DNA from: Pseudomonadota bacterium
GTDB lineage: Bacteria; Pseudomonadota; Alphaproteobacteria; Acetobacterales; Acetobacteraceae
Length of the DNA: 64,000 bases
Assembly: GCA_021798915.1 (NCBI GenBank)
Contig: JAJZBM010000005.1
Span: 1-64,000 of the forward strand
Direction of reading: 5' to 3'
Under the pieces are notes generated by a model that was given only the letters and a program-made list of their open reading frames with translations, was not told the origin of the DNA and did not search any database. Numbering within the stretch: the stretch's first letter is position 1; the number at the start of each line of letters is the position of its first letter. This document shows positions 38,140-48,101 of the stretch, piece after piece. Position numbers and translations under genes: made by a program.

Positions 38140-39051
38140 TCACGCCACCCGGGCGATCAGGCGTGAGAACGCGATGCGATCGATCTGCGCGTGGTCCTCT
38201 TGCGTTTTGAGGAGGCAGGCGAGGGTTTCATAGAGCATCTCCGGCGCGTCACCGAGATCACGCACGCCGAGACCGAGCAGGGCTGCGACCCAATCCAGGC
38301 TTTCGGCAACCCCTGGAACCTTGCGGAGCGGCTCCTTGCGAAGGGCCGCGACCAGGCGCGCCGCCTGTCCCGCGAGATCGATGCCGAGGGTGGGCAGACG
38401 CGCGCGGAGGATCGCGACCTCGCGATCGACGGATGGATAATCGATGAAGTGATAGAGGCAGCGCCGGCGCAGCGCGTCCGATAATTCGCGGGTGCCGTTC
38501 GCGGTGAGCACGACGTGCGGGATGCTGCGCGCGCGGATCGTGCCGAGTTCCGGGATGCTCACCTGGAAATCGGACAGCAATTCGAGCAGGAAGGCTTCGA
38601 ACGCCTCGTCGGCGCGGTCGAGCTCATCGATCAGCAAGACCGGCGGGCGCGCCTCGCGGATCGCGGCGAGCAAAGGGCGTTCGAGAAGATAGCGCTCGCT
38701 GAACAGGGCCTCCTCGATCTCCTCCGCGCCCTCGCGCCCGCCTGCGTCCCGTACCCCCGCGTCCCGTGCCCCCGCTTCCCGTGTCTTGATCGCCAGCAAC
38801 TGGCGCTGGTAGTTCCATTCATAGAGCGCGCTCGCCTGATCGAGCCCCTCATAGCATTGCAGCCGGATCAGACGGGTATCGTGGATCGCCGCGAGCGCGG
38901 TGGCGATGGCGGTCTTGCCGACCCCGGCGGCCCCTTCGAGCAGGAGCGGCCGGCCCAGCATCGCCATCAGCAGGAGCGCGGTCGCGAGATCCTGGTCGGC
39001 GACATAGCCGGTGGCGGCGAGACGTTCGGCGATCTCTGCGCGCGTCAACAC
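38140..39051 (-). CDS. coxD: CoxD, MoxR-type AAA+ ATPase
   Basis: A 303-residue MoxR-family ATPase. Walker A is LEGAAGVGKTAIA, Walker B is VLLIDELDRAD, sensor 1 is VLTANGTRELSDALRRRC. Known role of CoxD: unfolding-type remodelling of apo-CO dehydrogenase so that sulfur and copper can be inserted. Between Walker A and B is an insertion of three 5-residue repeats (AGARD-AGVRD-AGGRE) coded by a 15-bp minisatellite. GTG at 39051 is chosen; a TTG follows at once and could also serve. Confidence 0.88.
   Translation of the reverse strand: MLTRAEIAERLAATGYVADQDLATALLLMAMLGRPLLLEGAAGVGKTAIATALAAIHDTRLIRLQCYEGLDQASALYEWNYQRQLLAIKTREAGARDAGVRDAGGREGAEEIEEALFSERYLLERPLLAAIREARPPVLLIDELDRADEAFEAFLLELLSDFQVSIPELGTIRARSIPHVVLTANGTRELSDALRRRCLYHFIDYPSVDREVAILRARLPTLGIDLAGQAARLVAALRKEPLRKVPGVAESLDWVAALLGLGVRDLGDAPEMLYETLACLLKTQEDHAQIDRIAFSRLIARVA
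38741..38785. repeat. Three 15-bp tandem repeats in coxD
   Basis: 15-mers start at 38741, 38756 and 38771 with the core cgtcccgt. They add the 5-residue AG(A/V/G)RD repeat inside CoxD without changing the frame. Confidence 0.8.
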
Positions 39052-39076
39052 CGCCCCTCCGGTTGCGCCCCCGCGG

Positions 39077-41497
39077 TCATCCCTGCGCCCCGAGCGCCTC
39101 CGCCGCTTGCCACAGGCGCCAGGCATCGTGCGGCATCTGGATGTGGGTCGCGCCGAGGAAGGCGAAAGCGTCGTTCACGGCGTTCGAGAAGGCCGGCACG
39201 CCGCCGACATTCGGGCTCTCGCCGACCCCCTTGGCGCCGATCGGATGATGCGGGGAAGGGGTGACGGTGAAATCGGTCTCCCATTTCGGCGTCTCGACCG
39301 CGGTCGGCAGGAAGAAATCCAGGAACGAAGCCCCCTTCACATTGCCGATTTCGTCATAGGCGATCTCCTGGCCCATGGCGATCGCGAAGGCCTCGGTCAG
39401 CCCGCCATGCACCTGCCCCTCGATGATCATCGGGTTGATGCGCGTGCCGCAATCATCGAGCGCGTAGAAGCGGCGAATCTTCGCGACCCCGGTATCGACG
39501 TCGATGTCCATCACACAGATATAGGCGCCGAAGGGGTAGGTCATGTTCGGCGGATCATAGTAGTTGACCGCCTCCAATCCCGGCTCCAGGCCGGGCGGTG
39601 GCGCGCTATAGGCGGTCCAGGCGATGTCCTTCATCGTCTTGAACCGCTCCGGCATGCCCTTGACGCGGAAGCGGTCGATATCGAACTCCACGTCGTCGTG
39701 ATGCACTTCGAGGAGGTGGGCGGCGATCATCTGCGCCTTCGCCTTGATCTTGCGGCAGGCCATGGCGGTAGCGGCGCCGGCGGTGGGCGTCGAGCGCGAA
39801 CCATAGGTGCCGAGCCCGTAGGGGGCGGTATCGGTATTACCCTCCTCGATCATCACGTCATCGGCCGGGATGCCGAGTTCGGAGGCGATGATCTGGGCGT
39901 AGGTCGTCTCGTGCCCCTGCCCCTGGCTCTTGGTGCCCATGCGGGCGATCACCGCGCCCGTCGGGTGGATGCGGATTTCGGCGCTGTCGAACATCGCGAT
40001 GCCGAGGATGTCGCAATTCTTCGCCGGCCCGGCGCCGACGATCTCGGTGAAGAAGGCAATCCCGATGCCCATGATCTCGCGGGTCTCGCCGCGCCGGAAG
40101 GCTTCCCGCCGCGCCGTCTGCTCGGCGCGGAGCGCGCTGTAGCCGACCGCGTCCAGCGCCTTCTGCAGGGCGGTGTGGTAGTCCCCGGAATCGTATTCCC
40201 AGCCGAGCGCGGAGTGATAGGGAAATTGCTCGCGGCGGATGAAATTGCGCATCCGGATCTCGGCCGGATCGATCCCCAGCTTGTGGGCCAGGATGTCCAT
40301 GGCGCGCTCGATACAATAGGCCGCCTCGGTCACCCGGAAGGAGCAGCGATAAGCGACGCCGCCCGGCGCCTTGTTGGTGTAGACCCCGTCCACCGCGACA
40401 TGCGCGATCGGAAAATCATAGGAGCCGGTGACGATGTTGAAGAAGCCGGCGGGCCATTTGGAGGGGTCGGCGCAGGCATCGAACGCGCCATGATCGGCGA
40501 GCACATGCACGCGGAGCGCCTTCACCCGGCCCTCGCGCGTCGCCGCGATTTCCGCCGTCATGTGATAGTCGCGGGCGAACGCGGTGGTGGAGAGGTTCTC
40601 GATCCGATCCTCCACCCATTTCACCGGCCGCCCGGTGACGATCGAGGCGACGATCGCGCAGACATAGCCGGGATAGACGCCGACCTTGTTGCCGAAGCCG
40701 CCACCGATATCGGGCGCGATGACGTGGATCTTGTGTTCTGGAATCCCGGAGAGAATCGCCGCCACCGTGCGCACCACATGCGGCGCCTGGAAGGTGCCCC
40801 AGACGGTAAGCTCGCCCTTGATCTTGTCGAACGAGGCGACCGACTGGCAGGTCTCCAACGGGCAGGGATGCACACGCTGATAGGAGATCAGTTCCTTGAT
40901 CGTCACCTCCGCCTCGCGGAAGGCGAGATCGGTCGCCTCGCGATCGCCGATTTCCCAGGTGAAGATGTGGTTGGGGTGCTTGCGCTCGCCATGCGCGCCG
41001 GTGGTCTTGTCCTTGATGTCCTCGCGCAGGATCGGCGCATCCTCCGCCATCGCCTTGAACGGATCGACGAGCGCCGGCAGCGCCTCGTATTCCACCTCGA
41101 CGAGATCGGCGGCATCGGCCGCGATATAGCGTTCGGTCGCGACGATGAAAGCGATTTCCTGGTTCTGGAACAGCACTTTGTCGCCGGCCAGAACCGCCTG
41201 GACATCGCCCGCGAGGGTCGGCATCCAGTCGAGCTTGAGCGGTTTCAGATCCTCGGCGGTCAGCACCGCGAGCACGCCCGGCACCGCTTTCGCCTTGCTG
41301 GTGTCGATCCGCTTGATGCGCGCATGGCCATAGGGCGAGCGGTGGAAATCGCCATAGAGCATGCCGGGCAGTTTGAGATCGTCGACATACTTGCCCTTGC
41401 CCTGGGTGAAGCGGACATCCTCGACCCGCTTGCGCTTGCAGCCGAGCCCCTGAAGCCGGGCCTCGCGGACCTCGCGGGTTTCGCTCATCTCGTTCAT
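39077..41497 (-). CDS. coxL: Aerobic CO dehydrogenase large subunit CoxL, form I
   Basis: An 806-residue molybdopterin subunit. The active-site loop reads VAYRCSFR with Cys385, the form I signature of true CO dehydrogenases, whose Cys binds copper in Oligotropha (Cys388). The catalytic Glu is in [10 protein letters not shown] (Glu760, against Glu763). Also seen: [14 protein letters not shown] and [11 protein letters not shown] for cofactor binding. It oxidises CO to CO2 and passes electrons via CoxM and CoxS to the respiratory chain. ATG at 41497 overlaps coxS; a second ATG three codons inside is possible. Confidence 0.95.
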   Translation of the reverse strand: MNEMSETREVREARLQGLGCKRKRVEDVRFTQGKGKYVDDLKLPGMLYGDFHRSPYGHARIKRIDTSKAKAVPGVLAVLTAEDLKPLKLDWMPTLAGDVQAVLAGDKVLFQNQEIAFIVATERYIAADAADLVEVEYEALPALVDPFKAMAEDAPILREDIKDKTTGAHGERKHPNHIFTWEIGDREATDLAFREAEVTIKELISYQRVHPCPLETCQSVASFDKIKGELTVWGTFQAPHVVRTVAAILSGIPEHKIHVIAPDIGGGFGNKVGVYPGYVCAIVASIVTGRPVKWVEDRIENLSTTAFARDYHMTAEIAATREGRVKALRVHVLADHGAFDACADPSKWPAGFFNIVTGSYDFPIAHVAVDGVYTNKAPGGVAYRCSFRVTEAAYCIERAMDILAHKLGIDPAEIRMRNFIRREQFPYHSALGWEYDSGDYHTALQKALDAVGYSALRAEQTARREAFRRGETREIMGIGIAFFTEIVGAGPAKNCDILGIAMFDSAEIRIHPTGAVIARMGTKSQGQGHETTYAQIIASELGIPADDVMIEEGNTDTAPYGLGTYGSRSTPTAGAATAMACRKIKAKAQMIAAHLLEVHHDDVEFDIDRFRVKGMPERFKTMKDIAWTAYSAPPPGLEPGLEAVNYYDPPNMTYPFGAYICVMDIDVDTGVAKIRRFYALDDCGTRINPMIIEGQVHGGLTEAFAIAMGQEIAYDEIGNVKGASFLDFFLPTAVETPKWETDFTVTPSPHHPIGAKGVGESPNVGGVPAFSNAVNDAFAFLGATHIQMPHDAWRLWQAAEALGAQG

Positions 41498-41994
41498 GCC
41501 GCGGCCTCCTCGAGGTTTTCGCCGTTGAGCCGTGCGGCCGCGAAGGCGATCGCCCGCACGATGTTCTGATAGCCGGTGCAGCGGCAGAGATTGCCGGCGA
41601 TGCCGGCGCGGATCTCATCCTCCGAGGGGTTGGGGATCTCCTGCAGCAGCCGGTAGGCGCGCATGATCATCCCGGGCGTGCAGAAGCCGCATTGCAACCC
41701 GTGCATTTCACGAAACCCCTCCTGCAGGGGGTGGAGCGTGCCGTCCGCCGCCGCCAGACCCTCGATCGTGCGGATCGCGGCCCCTTCCGCCTGCACCGCG
41801 AAGAGTGTGCAGGATTTCACCGAACGGCCATCGAGATCGACCGTGCAGGCGCCGCAATGGGTGGTATCGCACCCGATATGGGCGCCGGTCAGGTCGAGCT
41901 GCTCGCGCAGGAAATGGATGAGCAGCGTGCGTGGTTCGACCAGCGCTTCGACCGGATCGCCGTTCACGGTGAGCGAGAGCGGGATCTTCTTCAT
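41494..41994 (-). CDS. coxS: CO dehydrogenase small iron-sulfur subunit CoxS
   Basis: A 166-residue subunit with two [2Fe-2S] clusters. Cysteines 42, 47, 50 and 62 (plant-ferredoxin-type cluster) and 102, 105, 137 and 139 (second cluster) stand exactly where they do in the 166-residue Oligotropha CoxS. It carries electrons from the molybdenum site to FAD. ATG at 41994 is chosen for this length; it begins 13 bases after coxM ends. Confidence 0.95.
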   Translation of the reverse strand: MKKIPLSLTVNGDPVEALVEPRTLLIHFLREQLDLTGAHIGCDTTHCGACTVDLDGRSVKSCTLFAVQAEGAAIRTIEGLAAADGTLHPLQEGFREMHGLQCGFCTPGMIMRAYRLLQEIPNPSEDEIRAGIAGNLCRCTGYQNIVRAIAFAAARLNGENLEEAAA

Positions 41995-42007
41995 GCCGTT
42001 CCTCCTT

Positions 42008-42874
42008 TCAAGCGCCGATCCGGGCCACGGCCCGGGCAAGGGCGCGCCGCGTCATCACGCCGGCCATTTTGGTGCGGTACTCCACCGGGCCACGCCCGTC
42101 GGCGGTGGGGGCGACGATCGCCTCGACCGCGCGTGCCGCCGCCGCGAAGGCGCGCTCATCGGGCGTCTCGCCGATCAGCATGGCCGCCGCCGCCTCGGCC
42201 AGAAGCGGCGTCGGGGCGAGATTGGTGAGGCCGATCGCGCAGGTCGCGATTCGTCCCGCCTCGAGGGTGAGCATCACGGCGGCGGCGGCGGTCGCGTAAT
42301 CGCCGATTTTGCGCTTGAGCTTCTCATAGGCGTGGCCGTGCCCGGGTGGGGCGGCGGGAATCTGGATCGCGGTCAGGATCTCGCCCGCCGCGAGCGCGGT
42401 GACATAGGCGCCGAGATAGAAATCGCGCGCCTTCACCCGCCGCTCCCCCTTGGCCCCGGCGAGATGATAGACGGCATCGAGGCACATCATCAGCGCCGGC
42501 ATGTCGTTCCCGGGATCACCGTTGGCGACGTTGCCGCCGAGCGTGCCGCAATAGCGGATCTGCGGGTCGGCGATCTGGCGCGCGGTCTCGCCGATGATCG
42601 GAAGACCAGCCGGCAGCGCCTCATGCCCGATCAGCGCCGCTTGGGTGGTGGTCGCCCCGATCACCCAGGTCTCCCCCTCGCGCCGGATGCCCTTTAGCGC
42701 CGCGATGCCGCCGAGATCGATCAGATGTTCGGGGGTCGCGAGGCGAAGCTTCATCATTGGAATGAGACTGTGGCCGCCGGCGAGCGCCCGGCCGTCTTCC
42801 GGGTGGGCGGCGAACAGCGCCACCGCCTCGGCGAGGCTTTGGGGGCGATGATAGGCGAATGGGCCCGGAATCAC
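42008..42874 (-). CDS. coxM: CO dehydrogenase FAD subunit CoxM
   Basis: A 288-residue FAD-binding subunit. Seen: the start [18 protein letters not shown], the first FAD motif [14 protein letters not shown], the second FAD motif [19 protein letters not shown], and [19 protein letters not shown] at 42874 with GGGGAGGAG upstream gives the same length as Oligotropha CoxM, so it is preferred to an ATG at 42943. First of the structural genes in the canonical M-S-L order. Confidence 0.95.
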   Translation of the reverse strand: MIPGPFAYHRPQSLAEAVALFAAHPEDGRALAGGHSLIPMMKLRLATPEHLIDLGGIAALKGIRREGETWVIGATTTQAALIGHEALPAGLPIIGETARQIADPQIRYCGTLGGNVANGDPGNDMPALMMCLDAVYHLAGAKGERRVKARDFYLGAYVTALAAGEILTAIQIPAAPPGHGHAYEKLKRKIGDYATAAAAVMLTLEAGRIATCAIGLTNLAPTPLLAEAAAAMLIGETPDERAFAAAARAVEAIVAPTADGRGPVEYRTKMAGVMTRRALARAVARIGA

Positions 42875-42921
42875 GGCGTTCTCCTCCCCGGATGATGATG
42901 TTGGGCCCGCAAGCCGGGCCG

Positions 42922-42949
42922 GTGGCCATAACCGAGTGGCCATAACCGA
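42922..42949. promoter_or_regulatory. 14-bp tandem repeat upstream of coxM
   Basis: gtggccataaccga occurs twice without a gap (42922-42935, 42936-42949), 48 bases before the coxM start. On the coding strand it reads TCGGTTATGGCCAC twice. GGTTATG partly resembles the LytTR half-site core (GTTNRK). A likely binding site for CoxC or another cox regulator. Confidence 0.55.
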
Positions 42950-43026
42950 ATGGTCGGGGACAAGTATTCAGGAGCCGGCGACCCGCCGCCAAAGCCTAAT
43001 GCACGAGAGCCCGAATGCCGGGTTGG

Positions 43027-43056
43027 GCGCATGAAAAGCTGTGTTTGCGCATGAAA
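43027..43056. promoter_or_regulatory. 10-bp direct repeats at 20-bp spacing after coxC
   Basis: gcgcatgaaa at 43027-43036 and 43047-43056, two helical turns apart, four bases beyond the coxC stop and about 150 bases before coxM. Same-face direct repeats are what LytTR-domain regulators bind. Confidence 0.5.
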
Positions 43057-43060
43057 TGCG

Positions 43061-44371
43061 TCAGATGGGCTGTCCTTCCGCGCGGGCGTCGAGCGAGGCC
43101 CGCAGCGTCGGGTAGCGGCTCCGGCTCACCGGAACCGGCAATCGGGTGCCGGCGAGCCAGGCGAGGCCGCCATCGCCGGTCCGCTCGATCGAGGTCACGG
43201 CATCGAAGGCGACCAAATGGCTGCGATGGACGCGGATGAAACGTTTGGGGTCGAGCTTCTGTTCCACCGCGCTGATCGATAATTGGCATAGGGCCTCGCC
43301 CTCGCCATCCACGAGCATCGTGTAATGCCCGTTGGCATGAACCGCGCGCAGGGCACCGACCTCGATATAGATCGTGCGGCCCTGGCGCTCGGCAGGCAGG
43401 GCGACCGCCGCACGGCGCGGCGGCGGGCCATCCGCGCCACGTGACGGGGCCGCGCCACTGACCTCGTCGGCCTGGTGTGGCAGCGTCTCCACCCCGCCTC
43501 GCCCTGCCTCCGCCCAGGACGGATCGGCGAGGGGGGGATCGGCGGGGGGCGGATCGGCGGGGGGAGACGGCACGGCGGCGAGCGCCGCCTGCGGCATCAC
43601 GCCAGCGGCGCTCGCCCAGGAAAACGGCGGCGAGGGGCCGGCCGGCCGACCAACGGGTGGATCCGCGTCCCGCTCCGGGGGCAAAGCCAGCAGAAAGCCG
43701 AGCGAGATCGCGATCGCGACCGCTGCCACCGCCACGGCGAAGATCTCGGGTGACAACCCAGCGCCGGCGGCCGCCGGCGGGGCGCAGACCACCATCGTCG
43801 TGCCTTCCATCGCCGTATAATGCATCCCGGAGATGGCGAGCCCGATCAGGACCGCCGCGCTCACCGGCGGCTGGCGCGCGGTTCCGGTCCGGAGCGCCAG
43901 ATGCAGGCCGAGCCCGGAGGCGGAGATCCCGACGATCGCGCTCGCGATCACATAGGCGGGGTTGTAGCTTAGGATGAAATCGGTGCTGAGCGCCGACATG
44001 CCGATGAAATGCATCCCGACGATGCCGGTGCCCATCAGCAGCGCGCCGCACAGGAAGGCGGAACGGGACAGAGGATGGTTCGCCACCAGGGCGATGGCGC
44101 CGGCGACCGCGAGGATCGCGACGAGGAAGGAGAGAAGGGTCGGATCGAGCAGGTAATGCGCGGGGGAAGGCATGCGGAGGGCCAGCATGCCGACGAAATG
44201 CATGCCCCAGATGGAGACCCCGAAGGTGATCGCCGACGCGCCGAGCAGGGCGAGACGTGCCTTACCGGCCGCCGCCCGCATGCGGGTGGCGAGGACGAGA
44301 GCAACGAACGCGCCCTGGATCGCGAGCAGGACGGGCAACAGGAAGAGCGACGGTGCGTATTGAATAGGCAA
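43061..44371 (-). CDS. coxC: CoxC-like MHYT sensor with LytTR DNA-binding domain
   Basis: A 436-residue membrane regulator. About 230 N-terminal residues form seven or so helices with three MHYT-type motifs (WGMHFVGM, VGMHFIGM, SGMHYTAM), proposed to bind metal and sense a diatomic gas. A Pro/Ala-rich linker follows, then a C-terminal LytTR domain (about 335-436: IYIEVGALRAVHANGHYTML, RFIRVHRSHLVAFDAVTSIER). CoxC precedes coxM in Oligotropha as here. No ATG fits; a TTG at 44371 behind AGAGGAAA is the probable start. Confidence 0.88.
   Translation of the reverse strand: MPIQYAPSLFLLPVLLAIQGAFVALVLATRMRAAAGKARLALLGASAITFGVSIWGMHFVGMLALRMPSPAHYLLDPTLLSFLVAILAVAGAIALVANHPLSRSAFLCGALLMGTGIVGMHFIGMSALSTDFILSYNPAYVIASAIVGISASGLGLHLALRTGTARQPPVSAAVLIGLAISGMHYTAMEGTTMVVCAPPAAAGAGLSPEIFAVAVAAVAIAISLGFLLALPPERDADPPVGRPAGPSPPFSWASAAGVMPQAALAAVPSPPADPPPADPPLADPSWAEAGRGGVETLPHQADEVSGAAPSRGADGPPPRRAAVALPAERQGRTIYIEVGALRAVHANGHYTMLVDGEGEALCQLSISAVEQKLDPKRFIRVHRSHLVAFDAVTSIERTGDGGLAWLAGTRLPVPVSRSRYPTLRASLDARAEGQPI
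43520..43564. repeat. Three 15-bp tandem repeats in the coxC linker
   Basis: 15-mers at 43520, 43535 and 43550 share ggatcggcgggggg. They encode PPADP-type units in the linker between the MHYT sensor and the LytTR domain, so copy-number change would alter linker length only. Confidence 0.8.
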
Positions 44372-44422
44372 CGCGGCGGCATTTCCTCTGTTGGGTGAAC
44401 TCTATCATAGGGCCAAAAGCCA

Positions 44423-44445
44423 CGCCAAGGCTCCCGCCAAGGCTC
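44423..44445. promoter_or_regulatory. 11-bp direct repeat upstream of coxC
   Basis: cgccaaggctc occurs at 44423-44433 and 44435-44445 (12-base period) about 50 bases before the coxC start. It lies behind a TATGAT-like -10. Possible autoregulatory site; no good -35 was found. Confidence 0.35.
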
Positions 44446-44571
44446 GCGTAGATGAGAAAACCGCGCGGGGTGAGGGGCGTTGTCGATGGCCGGCGCGGGG
44501 GTGGGCGACAAACGCCGCCGAAGATGGCAAGATCGCGCGCATCGTCCCGTCCTTCATGGTTCCCCGCCCGC

Positions 44572-45093
44572 ATGCACCAGCTTCTGTTCCTGCGCCACGC
44601 CAAAGCCGCCGCCGCCAACCCTGGCGTGCCCGATGAGGCGCGGCCGCTGACGGCGCGCGGGAGCCGCGACGCGGCGGCGATCGGGGAGACGATGCGCGCC
44701 CGCGGCCTGCTCCCCGATCTCGTGCTGGTCTCCAGCGCCCGGCGCGCTCTGGAGACGCTGGCCGGGCTCGAACCCTGGGAGGAGACGCCGCTGATCGAGA
44801 CCATGGCGGCGCTCTATCTCGCGAGCGCTGGGCAGATCGTCGGGATTCTGAACGAGGTCGCGGAAACCGTGCGCAGCGTGCTGGTGATCGGCCATAATCC
44901 GGGTTTGCATGACTGCGCGCTGCGTCTTGCGGATCAGCACGGCGACGGCGCCAGGGCGCGGCTGGAAGCGGGGTTGCCGACCGGAACCCTGCTCGAATTC
45001 GCCTATGGCGGCCCTTGGGCGGCGCTCGGCGCCGGGCCGGCGCGGCTGCTCCGTTTCCTCTCGCCGCGCGATCTCACCGCGGCCGACGAATGA
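44572..45093 (+). CDS. sixA: SixA-type histidine phosphatase
   Basis: A 173-residue histidine-phosphatase-superfamily protein. The RHG-like motif is LFLRHAKA (His8), the acid region is TMAALYLAS, and the second His is in VIGHNPGLHDCA. SixA in E. coli dephosphorylates histidine phosphotransfer proteins; alphaproteobacterial relatives are less defined. The open frame continues upstream, but ATG at 44572 gives the usual N-terminus. Confidence 0.87.
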   Translation: MHQLLFLRHAKAAAANPGVPDEARPLTARGSRDAAAIGETMRARGLLPDLVLVSSARRALETLAGLEPWEETPLIETMAALYLASAGQIVGILNEVAETVRSVLVIGHNPGLHDCALRLADQHGDGARARLEAGLPTGTLLEFAYGGPWAALGAGPARLLRFLSPRDLTAADE

Positions 45094-46508
45094 GCGCGGC
45101 GGGGGCCGCGCAGCACGAGCCCCGGCCGGAAAGCGATGCCGCCGTCCCGGCGCGGCTCGATTGCGTCCTCGCGCCAGAGGCTGCGTCTCGGCTGGGCCGG
45201 GTTGCGGGATGGCGGGCGCTTGGGCTGCGCGGCGGGCGGTGGGCGCGCCTGGTCGAAATCTGGCATCTCGGCGCCGAAAGCGAAGCGAACGGCGCCGGTC
45301 CGGGTGCCGCGCGCCCGCCCGAAGGCCTCGTCTTCGGCGGCGTGATCGGCCGCCGCCGGCGCTATGTGAGCCGCGCCGTGCCTGGGCTCGGGCTTACCAT
45401 CGCCAGCGGCGCTTTCGTTGCCGGCGCCGGCGGCGGGCGCCTCTGCCGCCTGTCACTGACCGGGCCGGCGCTCGCGGTCGCGGCGGCGGCGCGCGGGCTC
45501 GCCGAGGATTTGCCGCTCGCGGCACTTCCGGTGCCGCTTCCCGCCTTCGCCGCTCATCGCGCCCTTGGGGTCGCGCTCCCGCCGCCCGCCGATCCGACCG
45601 CCGAACTCGACGCCGCAACCCCGCTCACGCTGGCCGCAAGCCGGATCCTCGCCGCGCGCGCCGCGGTCCTGCGCGCCCATCTCGCCGCGCTCTCCGGCGT
45701 GCCGGTGCCGGCCAGCGCCGATCATGATCCCGAGCCGGTGCATCAAACCCGGGTCGCACTCCGCCGCCTGCGCGCCGCGATCGCCGCCTTCGCGCCGCTC
45801 TGCGCGCCGATGCTCGCCGAACTCCGCCAGACTCTGCGTGCGTTTGGCCGGGTTCTCGGCCCGGCGCGGGAATGGGACGTGTTCATGGGCGGGATCGGGC
45901 GCGATCTCACCCGGGCCTTCCCCGAGGATCCCGCGCCGCTGCGGCTTTTGCCGGCAGCGATCGCGCGCTGGCACGCGGCTTATGCGGCGCTTGGCGCCTG
46001 GCTCGCGGGGGACGCGGCGCGCCAGCTCGACGTCATGCTGGCGATCCTGCCGCTTCTCGTTTTGCCGCCAGGGGAGGGTGAGGCGGCGCCGGCGTTCGGC
46101 GCGTTTGCCCGCGACCGGCTGGAACGGCGGGCCCGCAAGCTCCGCCGGGTGACGACGCTTGCCGATCTCGGGCCGGAATTGCTCCATCGTCTGCGGCTGG
46201 ATGCCAAGCGGCTCCGCTATCTCGGGGAAATTTTCGCGCCTTGCTTTCCGCCGCGGCGCGTGGCGCGCTTTCTCCGCCGCCTGGCTGCGCTGCAGGACCG
46301 GCTGGGGGCGATCAATGACGTCGCCACCACCGCGCGCCAGGTGCGTGAACTCGCGCCCGAAATCGCCCTCGCTGCGGATGTCGCTCCGGATTTCGCGGTC
46401 GCCCAAGGCATGGCCCTCGGCCTCGCCGCGGCCGGTGTGCCGCGCGCGACCCGCAAAGCGGCGCGGGCTTTGCAGCGTTTACAGGCGCTTAAACCATTCT
46501 GGGGATAA
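45090..46508 (+). CDS. CHAD domain protein with degenerate CYTH-like N-terminus
   Basis: A 472-residue protein. The C-terminal ~290 residues are a CHAD domain: VHQTRVALRRLRAAIAAF, LGPAREWDVFM, RLRLDAKRLRYLGEIF, and LAALQDRLGAINDVA. Conserved His and Arg/Lys bind polyphosphate in this family. The N-terminal ~190 residues resemble a CYTH (triphosphate tunnel) domain but lack the clear ExExK motif, so catalysis there is doubtful. ATG overlaps the sixA stop (ATGA). Confidence 0.82.
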   Translation: MSAAGAAQHEPRPESDAAVPARLDCVLAPEAASRLGRVAGWRALGLRGGRWARLVEIWHLGAESEANGAGPGAARPPEGLVFGGVIGRRRRYVSRAVPGLGLTIASGAFVAGAGGGRLCRLSLTGPALAVAAAARGLAEDLPLAALPVPLPAFAAHRALGVALPPPADPTAELDAATPLTLAASRILAARAAVLRAHLAALSGVPVPASADHDPEPVHQTRVALRRLRAAIAAFAPLCAPMLAELRQTLRAFGRVLGPAREWDVFMGGIGRDLTRAFPEDPAPLRLLPAAIARWHAAYAALGAWLAGDAARQLDVMLAILPLLVLPPGEGEAAPAFGAFARDRLERRARKLRRVTTLADLGPELLHRLRLDAKRLRYLGEIFAPCFPPRRVARFLRRLAALQDRLGAINDVATTARQVRELAPEIALAADVAPDFAVAQGMALGLAAAGVPRATRKAARALQRLQALKPFWG

Positions 46509-46536
46509 TCACGGGATTTTGCTGCATCTGCGAAGG

Positions 46537-46566
46537 TTGCGTTGGCGAGGGTTTCCTTCTTATCTA
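46537..46566 (+). promoter_or_regulatory. Candidate gltA promoter
   Basis: TTGCGT (46537-46542), 17 bases, then TTATCT (46560-46565), about 80 bases before the gltA ATG. Moderate match only. Confidence 0.35.
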
Positions 46567-46646
46567 CACCCCAGCACCGGCCCGAGCGCCGACAAGCCAA
46601 CAATCGCGCGGCCCACGCCGCCAACGGGGACATAGGGGATATCGTT

Positions 46647-47954
<1,308 letters not shown>

Positions 47955-47977
47955 GCCTTTGGTCACGGCATAAAAGC

Positions 47978-48003
47978 GCTTCTTTTTCTGAAGAAAAAGA
48001 AGC
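47978..48003 (+). terminator. gltA terminator hairpin 1
   Basis: GCTTCTTTTTC-TGAA-GAAAAAGAAGC, an 11-base perfect stem 23 bases after the gltA stop, followed by AAAAAGACTTT. Its A/T arms could work in both directions. Confidence 0.65.
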
Positions 48004-48031
48004 AAAAAGACTTTATCCGGTTTTCCGGAAT

Positions 48032-48054
48032 GGGCAGTGCCACCGGCACTGCCC
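48032..48054. terminator. Convergent-gap hairpin 2
   Basis: GGGCAGTGCC-ACC-GGCACTGCCC, a 10-base perfect GC-rich stem between gltA and the aldehyde dehydrogenase. No adjoining T-run on the plus side. Confidence 0.5.
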
Positions 48055-48070
48055 AACCGGCAAAAGTTTT

Positions 48071-48093
48071 GGTTCTTTTTTTAAAAAAGAACC
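48071..48093 (-). terminator. Aldehyde dehydrogenase terminator hairpin 3
   Basis: GGTTCTTTTTT-T-AAAAAAGAACC, nearly the mirror design of hairpin 1. It lies nine bases beyond the stop of the minus-strand dehydrogenase gene. With hairpin 1 it brackets the convergent gap. Confidence 0.65.
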
Positions 48094-48101
48094 GAGTTTT
48101 C

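Noticed and set aside
39077-41497. Xanthine dehydrogenase or form II CoxL-like enzyme
   Set aside because: The active-site loop is AYRCSFR and the M-S-L-D-E-F gene order is that of true CO dehydrogenases. Form II has AYRGAGR.
39011-41569. Plus-strand open frame of about 850 codons opposite coxL
   Set aside because: Fully covers coxL, which has intact active-site motifs. The antisense product shows no domain and arises from codon bias.
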